Positions 53,495 through 61,989 of a DNA stretch of 64,000 nucleotides are shown piece after piece. The DNA comes from Roseateles sp. DAIF2. GTDB lineage: Bacteria > Pseudomonadota > Gammaproteobacteria > Burkholderiales > Burkholderiaceae_C. Positions within the stretch are counted from its first letter, which is position 1; each line of letters begins with the position of its first letter. Under the pieces are notes generated by a model that saw only the letters and a program-made list of their open reading frames with translations, searched no databases and was not told where the DNA came from. The stretch lies in contig NZ_CP049919.1 of assembly GCF_015624425.1 (NCBI RefSeq), positions 2,232,001 to 2,296,000 on the forward strand, read 5' to 3'. Both the position numbers and the translations under genes were made by a program.

Positions 53495-53861
53495 AAATAC
53501 CCTCCTTGGTGCTTGTGGTGATGACCTATATGCTTGGTAGGCCATCTGCCTCCATGCTGGCATAAGCCTTATGCCGATAGCACCCTACTTAAGGGTGGTT
53601 GAGGGCGATGTGCGACGGTTATCTCTTTGTTTTACATAGAGAATTTGGTGAAAACCCTAGTTCCTTGTGTTGCAATAACACTGGGTAAACCCTGCTGTGG
53701 AGAAGGCCCCTCAGCTGGGCGCTGAAGTGGCTTTTGGCGGATCGGAACAACTGAAGTCAGGCTTGCACGGCGCGTTAGGCGAATTTACGTAATGCCTACG
53801 TAACGCCTTAAGTAGTACGCTGTGCCCCGTCCGATTCGATCCAAGACGGAGACATTCCCCC
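53495..53861. other. AT-richer intergenic region between the orphan gene and scoA
   Basis: About 367 bases between divergent genes. It contains two adjacent hairpins, 53559-53575 (GGCATAA, loop GCC) and 53581-53597 (CACCCT, loop ACTTA), 65-103 bases ahead of the orphan gene. It also has a tandem 11-base repeat at 53786-53807 near scoA. Base composition returns to the chromosomal level towards 53700. No further gene was seen. Confidence 0.5.
53786..53807. repeat. Tandem 11-bp repeat upstream of scoA
   Basis: TACGTAATGCC is followed directly by TACGTAACGCC, one base different. Each unit contains the palindrome TACGTA. The repeats end 54 bases before the scoA start codon. The period of 11 bases puts both units on the same DNA face, as expected for two adjacent regulator sites. 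Confidence 0.6.
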
Positions 53862-54569
53862 ATGAACAAGCTTTACCCGAGCGCCGCCGAGGCGCTGAAG
53901 GGCATCGTCGCCGACGGCCAGTTGCTGGCGGTCGGCGGCTTCGGCCTTTGCGGCATTCCCGAGGCGCTGATCGCGGCGCTGCGCGACAGCGCGGTCAAGA
54001 ACCTGACCGTGATCTCGAACAATGCCGGCGTCGACGGCTTCGGCCTCGGCCAGCTGTTGGAGACGCGCCAGATCAAGAAGATGATCTCCAGCTATGTTGG
54101 CGAGAACAAGGAGTTCGAGCGCCAGTACCTGGCCGGTGAGCTGGAGCTGGAGTTCACGCCGCAGGGCACCCTGGCGGAGAAGCTGCGCGCCGGCGGCGCG
54201 GGCATTCCGGCCTTCTTCACCCGCACCGGCGTCGGCACCATCGTCGCCGAGGGCAAGGAGCTGCGCGAGTTCGACGGCCATACCTATGTGATGGAGCGCG
54301 CGCTCAATCCCGATGTGGCCCTGGTCAAGGCCTTCAAGGCCGACAAGAGCGGCAATCTGGTGTTCCGCCGCACCGCGCGCAACTTCAACCCGGCCGCGGC
54401 GATGGCCGGCAAGCTGACGGTGGTGGAGGTCGAGCAACTGGTCGAGACCGGCGCGATCGATCCGGACGAGGTGCATCTGCCGGGCATCTATGTGCACCGC
54501 ATCGTCGTCAACGCCAATCCCGAGAAGCGCATCGAGAAGCGCACTCTGTCAGAAAAGAAGGGAGCCTGA
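53862..54569 (+). CDS. scoA: 3-oxoacid CoA-transferase subunit A
   Basis: The 235-residue protein matches ScoA/Ato[25 protein letters not shown] (the CoA-binding glycine loop), [14 protein letters not shown] and [21 protein letters not shown]. With ScoB it moves CoA from succinyl-CoA to acetoacetate or a similar oxoacid. It is two bases before scoB. Confidence 0.94.
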   Translation: MNKLYPSAAEALKGIVADGQLLAVGGFGLCGIPEALIAALRDSAVKNLTVISNNAGVDGFGLGQLLETRQIKKMISSYVGENKEFERQYLAGELELEFTPQGTLAEKLRAGGAGIPAFFTRTGVGTIVAEGKELREFDGHTYVMERALNPDVALVKAFKADKSGNLVFRRTARNFNPAAAMAGKLTVVEVEQLVETGAIDPDEVHLPGIYVHRIVVNANPEKRIEKRTLSEKKGA

Positions 54570-54571
54570 TC

Positions 54572-55210
54572 ATGCCCTGGACCCAAGACCAGATGGCGGC
54601 CCGCGCCGCCCAGGAGCTGGAAGACGGCTTCTATGTGAACCTCGGCATCGGCATCCCGACCCTGGTGGCGAACTTCGTGCCGGCGGACAAGGAAGTCTGG
54701 CTGCAGAGCGAGAACGGCATGCTGGGCATCGGCCCCTTCCCGACCGAGGACGAGGTCGACGCCGACCTGATCAACGCCGGCAAGCAGACCGTCACGACGA
54801 TCAAGGGCTCTTCGATCTTCGGCAGCCATGACAGCTTCGCGATGATCCGCGGCGGCAAGATCAACCTGTCCATCCTGGGCGCAATGCAGGTCACCGACAA
54901 GGGCGACCTGGCCAACTGGATGATCCCCGGCAAGATGGTCAAGGGCATGGGCGGCGCGATGGACCTGGTGGCCGGCGTCAAGCGCGTGATCGTGCTGATG
55001 GAGCATGTGGCGCGCAAGAAGGACGGCAGCGAGGACCTGAAGATCCTGCCCCAATGCACCCTGCCGCTGACCGGCCAGGGCGTGGTGAACCGCATCATCA
55101 CCGACCTGGCGGTGATGGACGTGACGCGAGAGGGCCTGAAGCTGGTCGAGCTGGCCGAGGGCGTGACGCGCGAGTTCGTGCAGAGCAAGACCGGCGTGCC
55201 GCTGCTCTGA
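54572..55210 (+). CDS. scoB: 3-oxoacid CoA-transferase subunit B
   Basis: The 212-residue subunit carries the catalytic Glu47 in [12 protein letters not shown], which forms the glutamyl-CoA thioester. [15 protein letters not shown] and [14 protein letters not shown] are also conserved. It functions in ketone-body or poly-hydroxybutyrate-related acetoacetate use. A terminator follows 20 bases after the stop. Confidence 0.95.
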   Translation: MPWTQDQMAARAAQELEDGFYVNLGIGIPTLVANFVPADKEVWLQSENGMLGIGPFPTEDEVDADLINAGKQTVTTIKGSSIFGSHDSFAMIRGGKINLSILGAMQVTDKGDLANWMIPGKMVKGMGGAMDLVAGVKRVIVLMEHVARKKDGSEDLKILPQCTLPLTGQGVVNRIITDLAVMDVTREGLKLVELAEGVTREFVQSKTGVPLL

Positions 55211-55230
55211 GCGTCCCGACGCTGCTTGGA

Positions 55231-55256
55231 AAGGGCCGGCTTTGCCGGCCTTTTTT
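55231..55256 (+). terminator. Terminator of scoAB
   Basis: A GC-rich stem (55231-55240 with 55244-55253, loop TTT) runs into a T-run ending at 55256. Confidence 0.85.
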
Positions 55257-55408
55257 CATGGCCGCTCCACCGGGCGGAGCGTGAGAATTTCACGCGGGCG
55301 CCGAGCGCGCGCCCGCGACTTACGACTGCTTGCAGATGAGGCAGGGCGCTTACCGCGCAAGGCGGTGGCACCCGTAGATTCGCGCTCGCGCATCCGAGAG
55401 CCCTTCGC

Positions 55409-57121
55409 ATGAACCCGAGCCGCAGCAGTACCCCCGACGACCTCCTCTTGAGCCCCCGACCGGCCGAGCCGGCCCTGCCGCCGTCGGCGCTGGCTCCGGC
55501 CGCGCTCGCCGCCCTGGCGCTGAGCGCCTGCGGTGGAGGTGGTGGCGGCAGTGAGGAGGGCGCAAGCAGCAACCCCTCCGACACCTCGCCGGGCACGGCC
55601 CCGGTCGCGATCGGCGACGCCGAGGCCGCGCGCTTCCTGGCCCAGGCCGGCTTTGCCGCCAGCCTGGCCGATATCGCGACGGTCAAGGCGCGTGGCTACT
55701 CGGCCTGGCTGGATGCGCAGTTCGCGCTGGCCTCGAACCCCTCGCATGCCGACTGGCTGCTGGCCAAGGGCTATGGCGCGGAGAGCTACAAGCACAGCCT
55801 CGCCGGCGTCGACAACAGCCTGTGGCGCAAATGGCTGTCGGCGCCCGACCAGCTGCGCCAGCGCGTGGTGCTGGCGCTGAGCGAGATCTTCGTGATCTCG
55901 CTGGGCGGCCTGCCGACCGCCTGGGCGAATTTCGCCGCGGCCGCCTATGTGGACATGCTGGAGCAGCGCGCCTTCGGGACCTTTCGCGAGCTGCTGGAGG
56001 GCGTGAGCCTGTCCTGCGGCATGGGCGTCTACCTGAACATGCGCGGCAACAAGAAGGAGGACGGCAAGGGCAGCACGCCGGACGAGAACTATGCGCGCGA
56101 GGTGATGCAGCTGTTCACGATCGGCCTGTACGAGCTGAACCCCGATGGCACGCCGGTGCTGGACGCCGGCGGCAAGCCCAAGGAAAGCTACAGCCAGGCC
56201 AACATCACCGAGCTGGCCCGCGTCTTCACCGGCTGGGATTTCGACGGCAAGAGCGAGACCGACCCGAGCTTCATGCGCCGGCCGATGAGCCACAACGCCG
56301 CGCGCTTCTCCAGCGGCGCGAAGAAGGTGCTGAACGTCGAGATCCCGGCCACGGCCGACGGCCCGGCCGCGATGAAGACCGCGCTCGACACCCTGGCCGC
56401 CCATGCCAATGTCGGCCCCTTCATCGGCCGCCAGCTGATCCAGCGCCTGGTCTGCTCGCATCCCAGCCCGGCCTATGTGCGGCGCGTCGCGGCCGCCTTT
56501 GCCGACAATGGCCGCGGCCTGCGCGGCGACCTGAAGGCCGTGATCCGCGCGGTGCTGCTGGATCCCGAGGCGCGCAGCTCCGGCACCGGCCCCTCGTCGG
56601 GCCGGCTGCGCGAACCGGTGCAGCGCTTCATCCAATGGGGCCGCAGCTTCGGCGTCACCTCGCCGACCGAGCTGTGGAACATCGGCGATACCTCGAATCC
56701 CGCGAACCGCCTGGGCCAGAGCCCGCTGCGCAGCCCCTCGGTGTTCAACTTCTTCCGCCCCGGCTATGTGCCGCCCAATTCCAGCCTGGGCAGCAATGGC
56801 ATCACCGCGCCCGAGTTCCAGCTCTGCAACGAGAGCACGGTGGCCGGCTACCTGAACTTCATGCAGGGCGCGATCGCCAACGGCGTCGGCGAGGTCAAGC
56901 CGGTCTACACGGAGGAGCTGGCCCTGGTCGAGGACGCGGCCGCGCTGGTCGAGCGCGTTGCGCTGCGCCTGGCCGGCGACGGCCTGGCCGCGGCGACCAA
57001 GGCGACGATCGCCACCGCAGTGGCCACGATCAAGACCGATACCGAGGCGCGCCGGCTGAACCGCGTGCAGGCCGCGATCCTGCTGGTGATGGCCAGCCCC
57101 GACTACCTGATCCAGAAGTAA
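55409..57121 (+). CDS. DUF1800-family lipoprotein
   Basis: The 570-residue protein has a long N-terminal region ending in a lipobox-like ALSAC (Cys41) followed by Gly/Ser. A DUF1800 domain follows, with AARFLAQAGFAASLADI, DENYAREVMQLFTIGLYELN, ARVFTGWDFDG and the C-terminal SVFNFFRPGYVPP. The function of DUF1800 is not known; the genes almost always precede a DUF1501 gene, as here (19 bases apart). It is probably exported. Confidence 0.88.
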   Translation: MNPSRSSTPDDLLLSPRPAEPALPPSALAPAALAALALSACGGGGGGSEEGASSNPSDTSPGTAPVAIGDAEAARFLAQAGFAASLADIATVKARGYSAWLDAQFALASNPSHADWLLAKGYGAESYKHSLAGVDNSLWRKWLSAPDQLRQRVVLALSEIFVISLGGLPTAWANFAAAAYVDMLEQRAFGTFRELLEGVSLSCGMGVYLNMRGNKKEDGKGSTPDENYAREVMQLFTIGLYELNPDGTPVLDAGGKPKESYSQANITELARVFTGWDFDGKSETDPSFMRRPMSHNAARFSSGAKKVLNVEIPATADGPAAMKTALDTLAAHANVGPFIGRQLIQRLVCSHPSPAYVRRVAAAFADNGRGLRGDLKAVIRAVLLDPEARSSGTGPSSGRLREPVQRFIQWGRSFGVTSPTELWNIGDTSNPANRLGQSPLRSPSVFNFFRPGYVPPNSSLGSNGITAPEFQLCNESTVAGYLNFMQGAIANGVGEVKPVYTEELALVEDAAALVERVALRLAGDGLAAATKATIATAVATIKTDTEARRLNRVQAAILLVMASPDYLIQK

Positions 57122-57140
57122 GAGAAGAGAGTTCGCCGCC

Positions 57141-58526
57141 ATGTCGCATCCCAGCCAACTCCATGATCTGCAACGGCGCGAATTCCTGCGCCGCGCCTCG
57201 GCCCTGTCCCTGGTCGGCGGCGCCGCGCCCTGGGCGCTGAATCTGGCCGCCCTCGGCGAGGCCTCCGCCGCCACCGCGCCGGGCGACTACAAGGCCCTGG
57301 TCTGCGTGTTCCTGCATGGCGGCAACGACTATGCCAACACCGTCGTACCCTATGACGCGGCGAGCCACGCCGCCTACCAGAGCATCCGCGCCTCGATCGC
57401 AACGCCGCGCGATCAGTTGGCGGGCACCGCGCTGGCGCCGCTGGCCGACGGCCGGCAGTACGCGCTGGCGCCGCAGCTGGGCCGGCTCAAGACCCTGTTC
57501 GATGCCAAGCGCCTGGGCGTGCTCCTGAACGTCGGCCCGCTGATGCAGCCGACCACCCTGGCGCAGTACAAGGCCAAGAGCGCGCCGCTGCCGCCCAAGC
57601 TGTTCTCGCACAACGACCAGGCCAGCCTCTGGCAGTCCAGCCATCCGGAGGGCGCCACCTCGGGCTGGGGCGGGCGCCTGGGCGACCAGTTCCTGAGCTC
57701 CAACGCCAACAGCACCTTCACCTGCATCAATGTCTCGGGCAATGCGGTCTTCATGGCCGGCCAGCAGGCGGTGCAGTACCAGGTCTCCAGCGGCGGCGCG
57801 GTCGCGATCAATGGCGTGACCCGCCCGCTCTACGGCTCGCAGGCCTGCGCCGATGCGCTGCGCGGCCTGATCACCGCGGAGCGCAGCCACTGGATGGAGC
57901 AGGAGCTGAACCGCGTGGTCGCGCGTTCGGTGAATGCGCAGAGCATCGTCGCCGGCGCGCTGTCCAGCCTGCCGGCGCTCGCCACGCCCTTCGAGACCGG
58001 CAACAGCCTGGCCACCCAGCTGCAGATGGTGGCGCGTCTGATCGCCGGGCGCACCAGCCTGGGCGTGGCGCGCCAGGTCTTCTTCGTCTCGCTGGGCGGT
58101 TTCGATCATCACGACAACCTGCCGACCCTGCATCCGGCCTTGCTGACCCAGCTGGGCAATGCGCTGGCCGCCTTCCACGACGCGACCGTGGAGCTGGGTG
58201 TGGCGAACCAGGTCACCACCTTCACCGCCTCGGACTTCGGCCGCACCCTGACCAGCAATGGCGACGGCTCCGACCATGGCTGGGGCAGCCATCACTTCGT
58301 GATGGGCGGCGCGGTGCAGGGCGGGCGCTGCTGGGGCCAGGCCCCGGTCACCGCGATCAACGGGCCGGACGATGTGGGCCAGGGCCGCCTGCTGCCGACC
58401 AGCTCGGTCGACCAACTGGCCGCCACCCTGGCGAGCTGGATGGGCGTGAGCGCCAGCGAGCTGCCGCGCCTGCTGCCGCAGATCGCCAACTACGGCTCGC
58501 GCGACCTGGGCTTCTTCGCCGCCTGA
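57141..58526 (+). CDS. DUF1501-family protein with Tat signal
   Basis: The 461-residue protein starts with a twin-arginine signal (RREFLRRASALSLVGGAAPWAL), so it is exported folded. The DUF1501 domain shows LVCVFLHGGNDYANTVVPYD, FSHNDQASLWQSS and SLGGFDHHDNL. The late motif is TASDFGRTLTSNGDGSDHGWGSHHFVMG. This His/Asp pattern resembles sulfatase/alkaline-phosphatase-like metal sites. With the DUF1800 protein it forms a conserved two-gene unit of unknown role. Confidence 0.9.
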   Translation: MSHPSQLHDLQRREFLRRASALSLVGGAAPWALNLAALGEASAATAPGDYKALVCVFLHGGNDYANTVVPYDAASHAAYQSIRASIATPRDQLAGTALAPLADGRQYALAPQLGRLKTLFDAKRLGVLLNVGPLMQPTTLAQYKAKSAPLPPKLFSHNDQASLWQSSHPEGATSGWGGRLGDQFLSSNANSTFTCINVSGNAVFMAGQQAVQYQVSSGGAVAINGVTRPLYGSQACADALRGLITAERSHWMEQELNRVVARSVNAQSIVAGALSSLPALATPFETGNSLATQLQMVARLIAGRTSLGVARQVFFVSLGGFDHHDNLPTLHPALLTQLGNALAAFHDATVELGVANQVTTFTASDFGRTLTSNGDGSDHGWGSHHFVMGGAVQGGRCWGQAPVTAINGPDDVGQGRLLPTSSVDQLAATLASWMGVSASELPRLLPQIANYGSRDLGFFAA

Positions 58527-58529
58527 GCC

Positions 58530-59717
58530 TTAGTTGCTGGCGGGCCGCGCGGTCAGCTGGGCGGTGATCAGCCGCTTCAGCGGCGGCAGGCGCTGCGCCA
58601 GGTCCAGCACGCCGCGGCGTAGCAACCGGGCCGGCGCGCGCTCGTCGGTGAACAGCTTCACCACCGTATTGGTGCCACGGTAGATCAGCTGGGTGTCGCG
58701 GCGGTGGCCCTCGGCGTAGCGCGCCAGGGCCTGCTCGACATTTCCCCGGCGACCTAGCTCCTCGGCCAGCCGTGCCGCGCCATAGAGCCCGAAGTTGTAG
58801 CCATGGGCGGTGACCGGATGCATGCCCACCGCGGCATCGCCGGCCAGCGCGAAACGGCCGCTGGCGAAGCGCTGGGCATAAGTAGCCACCAGCGGGTACT
58901 GATGGCGCGGCCCCGCCAGGCGCAGCCGGCCCAGGCGGCCTTGGGCATGGGCCTGGACCCAGTCCAGCCAGCGCGCGTCGTCCAGGCCGCGCAGGGTCTC
59001 GGCCAGGTCGGCCGGCAGGGTCAGCACCAGGGAACTCAGATGCGGCGAGCGGCCGCCCAGCGGCAGCCAGGCCATCGTGTGGCCATGGTGGAAGCATTCC
59101 AGCGCCTGGTCCTCGTGCGGCCGCTCATGCTCGATGCGCGCCAGCTGCACGCTGCGGCCGAAGTCCAGCATCTCGCAGGGAATGCCGGCCAGGCGGCGCA
59201 ACGCGGAGAAGCGGCTGTCCGCCGCCACCACCAGCGGCGTCTGCAGCCGCTCGCCATCGGCCAGGGTCACGGCCGCGCCCTCCGGGCCGAGCTCCAGCGC
59301 CATGACCCGCGCCTCGCCGCGCAGCTCGACCAGCTCGGCGCGGCGCCGTGCGCCGGCATGGGCGACGCGGCGCAGCGCGTGGTTGGGCACCAGGGTGCCG
59401 AGCTCGCTGCCCGCCTCGAACAGCAGGGAGTCGGCTTGCGCACCGTTGAAGACTCGCGCACGGCGCAGCGGGTGGCACTCCTCGGGGGCCAGGTCTTGCC
59501 AGGCGCCCAGGCGCTGCAGGATCGCGATGCCGCGCTGGGTCAGCGCGATCTCGCGGCCGTCCTCGGGCGGGTCTGCCAGCGCGGCCAGCGGCTGGGCCTC
59601 CAGCACGCGGCTCGGCAGGCCGGCGTCGGCCAGCAGGCAGGCCAGCGACAGGCCCACCGGGCCGCCGCCGACGATCAGCAGGGGAGGGGCGCTCGCGGGA
59701 TCTTGGCTTCTGGACAT
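58530..59717 (-). CDS. ubiM: UbiH/UbiF/UbiM-family FAD-dependent hydroxylase
   Basis: The 395-residue flavoprotein has the FAD-binding LLIVGGGPVGLSLACLLADAG, the EIALTQRGIAIL stretch, and the second FAD motif FALAGDAAVGMHPVTAHGYNFGLYG. The HPVTAHGYN form is like UbiM, which hydroxylates the ubiquinone ring. UbiH or UbiF activity cannot be excluded, so the symbol is tentative. The ATG at 59717 is preferred to one 21 bases earlier. It converges with the DUF1501 gene with three bases between stops. Confidence 0.75.
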   Translation of the reverse strand: MSRSQDPASAPPLLIVGGGPVGLSLACLLADAGLPSRVLEAQPLAALADPPEDGREIALTQRGIAILQRLGAWQDLAPEECHPLRRARVFNGAQADSLLFEAGSELGTLVPNHALRRVAHAGARRRAELVELRGEARVMALELGPEGAAVTLADGERLQTPLVVAADSRFSALRRLAGIPCEMLDFGRSVQLARIEHERPHEDQALECFHHGHTMAWLPLGGRSPHLSSLVLTLPADLAETLRGLDDARWLDWVQAHAQGRLGRLRLAGPRHQYPLVATYAQRFASGRFALAGDAAVGMHPVTAHGYNFGLYGAARLAEELGRRGNVEQALARYAEGHRRDTQLIYRGTNTVVKLFTDERAPARLLRRGVLDLAQRLPPLKRLITAQLTARPASN

Positions 59718-59778
59718 GGTCGCCAAGCCTAAGGCCAAGGCCGGCGGCGCGCCTTGATCCCGCGCAGCTCTATTGGCT

Positions 59779-60273
59779 TCAGCGGCGCGTGCGCAGGCCC
59801 AGCAGCGCGGCCAGGGCCAGCAGCAGATACAGCAGCGCGCTCCAGGCCTCGTAGGGCAGGCCCAGCAGCTTGTAGGCCGCGGCCTCGGCGCAGCTGGCGG
59901 TGACCATGAAGACCGGCGGCCACAGCTCCTCCAGGTTCAGGGCGGTGATCAGCTTGTCGGCCACGGTCATGCTGCAGGAGGCCATCTTGGCCGCCACGTC
60001 ATGCTGGTAATAGGCCGAGGCCAGGCCGGCCAGCGCCAGCAGCACGATCAGGCCCAGGCTCGCCAGCCGCAGCGGCCGCAGGCCGCGCGCCAGCCAGCCG
60101 AGCAGCGCCACCGCGCCGATCAGCAGGAAGATGCCGCGCTGCATCACGCACCAGGGGCAGGGCTTGACGCCGAAGACATGCTGGGCGATCAGCGCGAAGC
60201 TCACGCCGGCGAAGGCGGCCACGGCGATGCCGGCCAGCACCCGGGCCGGCAGCTTGGAGGCGGGCAGGAACAT
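59779..60273 (-). CDS. dsbB: Disulfide bond formation protein B
   Basis: The 164-residue membrane protein has four hydrophobic segments. The first periplasmic cysteine pair Cys39-Pro-Trp-Cys42 is followed by VMQR, and the second pair is Cys100 and Cys128. It reoxidises DsbA and passes electrons to quinones. Its start touches the stop of the RidA-like gene, so the two are co-transcribed. Confidence 0.93.
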   Translation of the reverse strand: MFLPASKLPARVLAGIAVAAFAGVSFALIAQHVFGVKPCPWCVMQRGIFLLIGAVALLGWLARGLRPLRLASLGLIVLLALAGLASAYYQHDVAAKMASCSMTVADKLITALNLEELWPPVFMVTASCAEAAAYKLLGLPYEAWSALLYLLLALAALLGLRTRR

Positions 60274-60746
60274 CAGTCTTCCGCCTGCACTTCGACGACC
60301 AGGTCGATCTCCACGCAGGCGCCCATCGGCACCTGGGCCACGCCGAAGGCGCTGCGCGCATGGGCGCCGGCCTCGCCGAAGACCTCGGCGAACAGCTCCG
60401 AGGCACCGTTGGTCACCAGATGCTGTTCGGTGAAGTCCGGCGTGCTGTTGACCAAGCTCATCAGCTTGACGATGCGCGTGATCTTGCCCAGGTCGCCGAC
60501 GGCGGCCTGCAAGGTGCCCATCAGATCGATCGCGATCGCGCGCGCGGCGGCCTTGCCGGTGGCGGTGTCGATATCACGGCCGAGCTGGCCGACCCAGGGC
60601 TTGCCGTCCTTCTTGGCGATATGGCCGGACAGGAACACCAGATTGCCGCTGCGCACGAAGGGCACATAAGCGGCGACCGGCACGGCCACCGGGGGCAGGG
60701 TGATGCCCAGCTGGTTCAGGCGATCGTAGATGGGAGATTGGCTCAT
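60273..60746 (-). CDS. RidA/YjgF-YER057c-like protein
   Basis: The 157-residue protein is of the YjgF-related YoaB/RidA-like type: AYVPFVRSGNLVFLSGHIAKKDGKP, then AIAIDLMGTLQAAVGDLGKITRIVKLM, and a C-terminal GVAQVPMGACVEIDLVVEV. True RidA has a catalytic Arg near the end that is not obvious here; the PMGACVEID form belongs to a sister group. The function is probably in handling reactive enamines or imines, or is unknown. Confidence 0.85.
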   Translation of the reverse strand: MSQSPIYDRLNQLGITLPPVAVPVAAYVPFVRSGNLVFLSGHIAKKDGKPWVGQLGRDIDTATGKAAARAIAIDLMGTLQAAVGDLGKITRIVKLMSLVNSTPDFTEQHLVTNGASELFAEVFGEAGAHARSAFGVAQVPMGACVEIDLVVEVQAED

Positions 60747-60924
60747 GGCACGGACTCGGTTCGGTTGGATCGGAGAGCTTTGGCGCGCATCCTACACCGC
60801 GTGCCGGGGCTTGTCGGTGCGCGCCGACAGCGGCCTGCTACGCTTGCCTACAGGGCCGCCGCGGGGCGGCGCCTAGCATGGTCGGCACCATCGTTTTCTT
60901 CTTCTGCCACAAGGAGGCTTCATC

Positions 60925-61575
60925 ATGATGAGGACTGCTACCCCCGTCGCCACCCTGGGTCTGCTGGCCGCGGCCCTGCTGGCCAGCGGCTGCGCCAATA
61001 TGAGCGAGCGCGAACGCGGCACGGCCCAGGGCGCGGGCATCGGCGCCGTGGCCGGCGCGGTGATCGGCTCGGCCACCGGCGGCAAGGCCGGCCAGAGCGC
61101 GCTGATCGGCGGCGCGATCGGTGCGGTGGCCGGCAACCTCTGGTCCAAGCATCTGGAGGACAAGCGCCGCGCGCTGGAGAAGGCCAGCGAGGGCACCGGC
61201 ATCGAGGTCGGCCGCACCCAGGACAACCGCCTTAAGCTCAATGTGCCGAGCGACTTCTCCTTCGACGTCGGCCGCGCCGACATCAAGCCGCAGATGCGCC
61301 CGGTGCTCGACGAGATCGGCCGCAACCTCGACCCCAAGGTGCAGGTGACCGTGGTCGGCCATACCGACAGCACCGGCAACGATGCGATCAACAATCCGCT
61401 GTCGCTGGAGCGGGCCGAATCGGTGCGCACCTATCTGGGCAACCGCGGCGTCGCGCCGAGCCGCCTCTTCATCGAGGGCCGCGGCTCGCGCGAACCGGTC
61501 GCCAGCAACGACACCGATGCCGGCCGGGCGCAGAACCGCCGCGTCGAGATCTTCCTGACCGAGCCGGCGGGCTGA
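60925..61575 (+). CDS. OmpA-family lipoprotein with glycine-zipper region
   Basis: The 216-residue protein has a lipobox ASGC (Cys23), a glycine-zipper region (GAGIGAVAGAVIGSATGG, residues 36-75) and a C-terminal OmpA peptidoglycan-binding domain. In that domain, FDVGRADIKPQM, VVGHTDSTGND and the SLERAESVRTYL region are typical of YiaD/Pal-like proteins. It should anchor the outer membrane to peptidoglycan. AAGGAGG lies six bases before the ATG at 60925; the next codon is also ATG. The second copy of the 310-bp repeat starts 22 bases after its stop. Confidence 0.9.
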   Translation: MMRTATPVATLGLLAAALLASGCANMSERERGTAQGAGIGAVAGAVIGSATGGKAGQSALIGGAIGAVAGNLWSKHLEDKRRALEKASEGTGIEVGRTQDNRLKLNVPSDFSFDVGRADIKPQMRPVLDEIGRNLDPKVQVTVVGHTDSTGNDAINNPLSLERAESVRTYLGNRGVAPSRLFIEGRGSREPVASNDTDAGRAQNRRVEIFLTEPAG

Positions 61576-61596
61576 GTGTTCGATGCCTGCCGAATG

Positions 61597-61906
61597 CGCA
61601 GGAGGGCGGGCAGGCCTGCTGCTGCCTGCCAGGGCTTGCGGCCTTGGCTTTCGCCAGGCACCAGAAGTCCACCGGACTTCTGGTGTCCGGGCTCAATCCC
61701 CCGGCCGCTTCGCGGCCTTCTCCTTGACCTCCGCATCAGGCCCGCCCGCCCTCCTGCTTGCGCCTCGTGGCCGGCTGGGTTTCTCGTCGAAGAGGCGCTG
61801 CGCCGGTAGAGCCGGGCTGTGGGTGTGCGCGCTTGCGCAGGTCAAGGAGGAGGGCCGCGCAGCGGCCCGGGGGACACGGAGCAAGCGCGTGCACCCGCAG
61901 TCCGGC
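61597..61906. repeat. Dispersed structured repeat, copy 2
   Basis: This is the second copy of the element at 11623-11933, same orientation. Stem A pairs 61597-61618 with 61737-61758. Stem B pairs 61811-61835 with 61882-61906. The inner 12-bp hairpin (61659-61670 with 61674-61685) carries an A-T pair where copy 1 has G-C, i.e. both sides changed. The 7-bp hairpin inside stem B keeps its stem and differs only in the loop. It lies between the OmpA-like gene and a convergent gene, as copy 1 lies after the cco cluster. Confidence 0.85.
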
Positions 61907-61937
61907 GATCACTCGGCGCATCGCGCGATCATTAAAG

Positions 61938-61963
61938 AAAAGCCCGCCGGCCGGCGGGCTTTT
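61938..61963. terminator. Bidirectional terminator after repeat copy 2
   Basis: A perfect 26-base palindrome starts with AAAAGCCCGCCGG and ends with TTTT, lying between two convergent genes. Confidence 0.85.
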
Positions 61964-61989
61964 CGTTCTGCGTTGCGGGCCGAGCCCGA

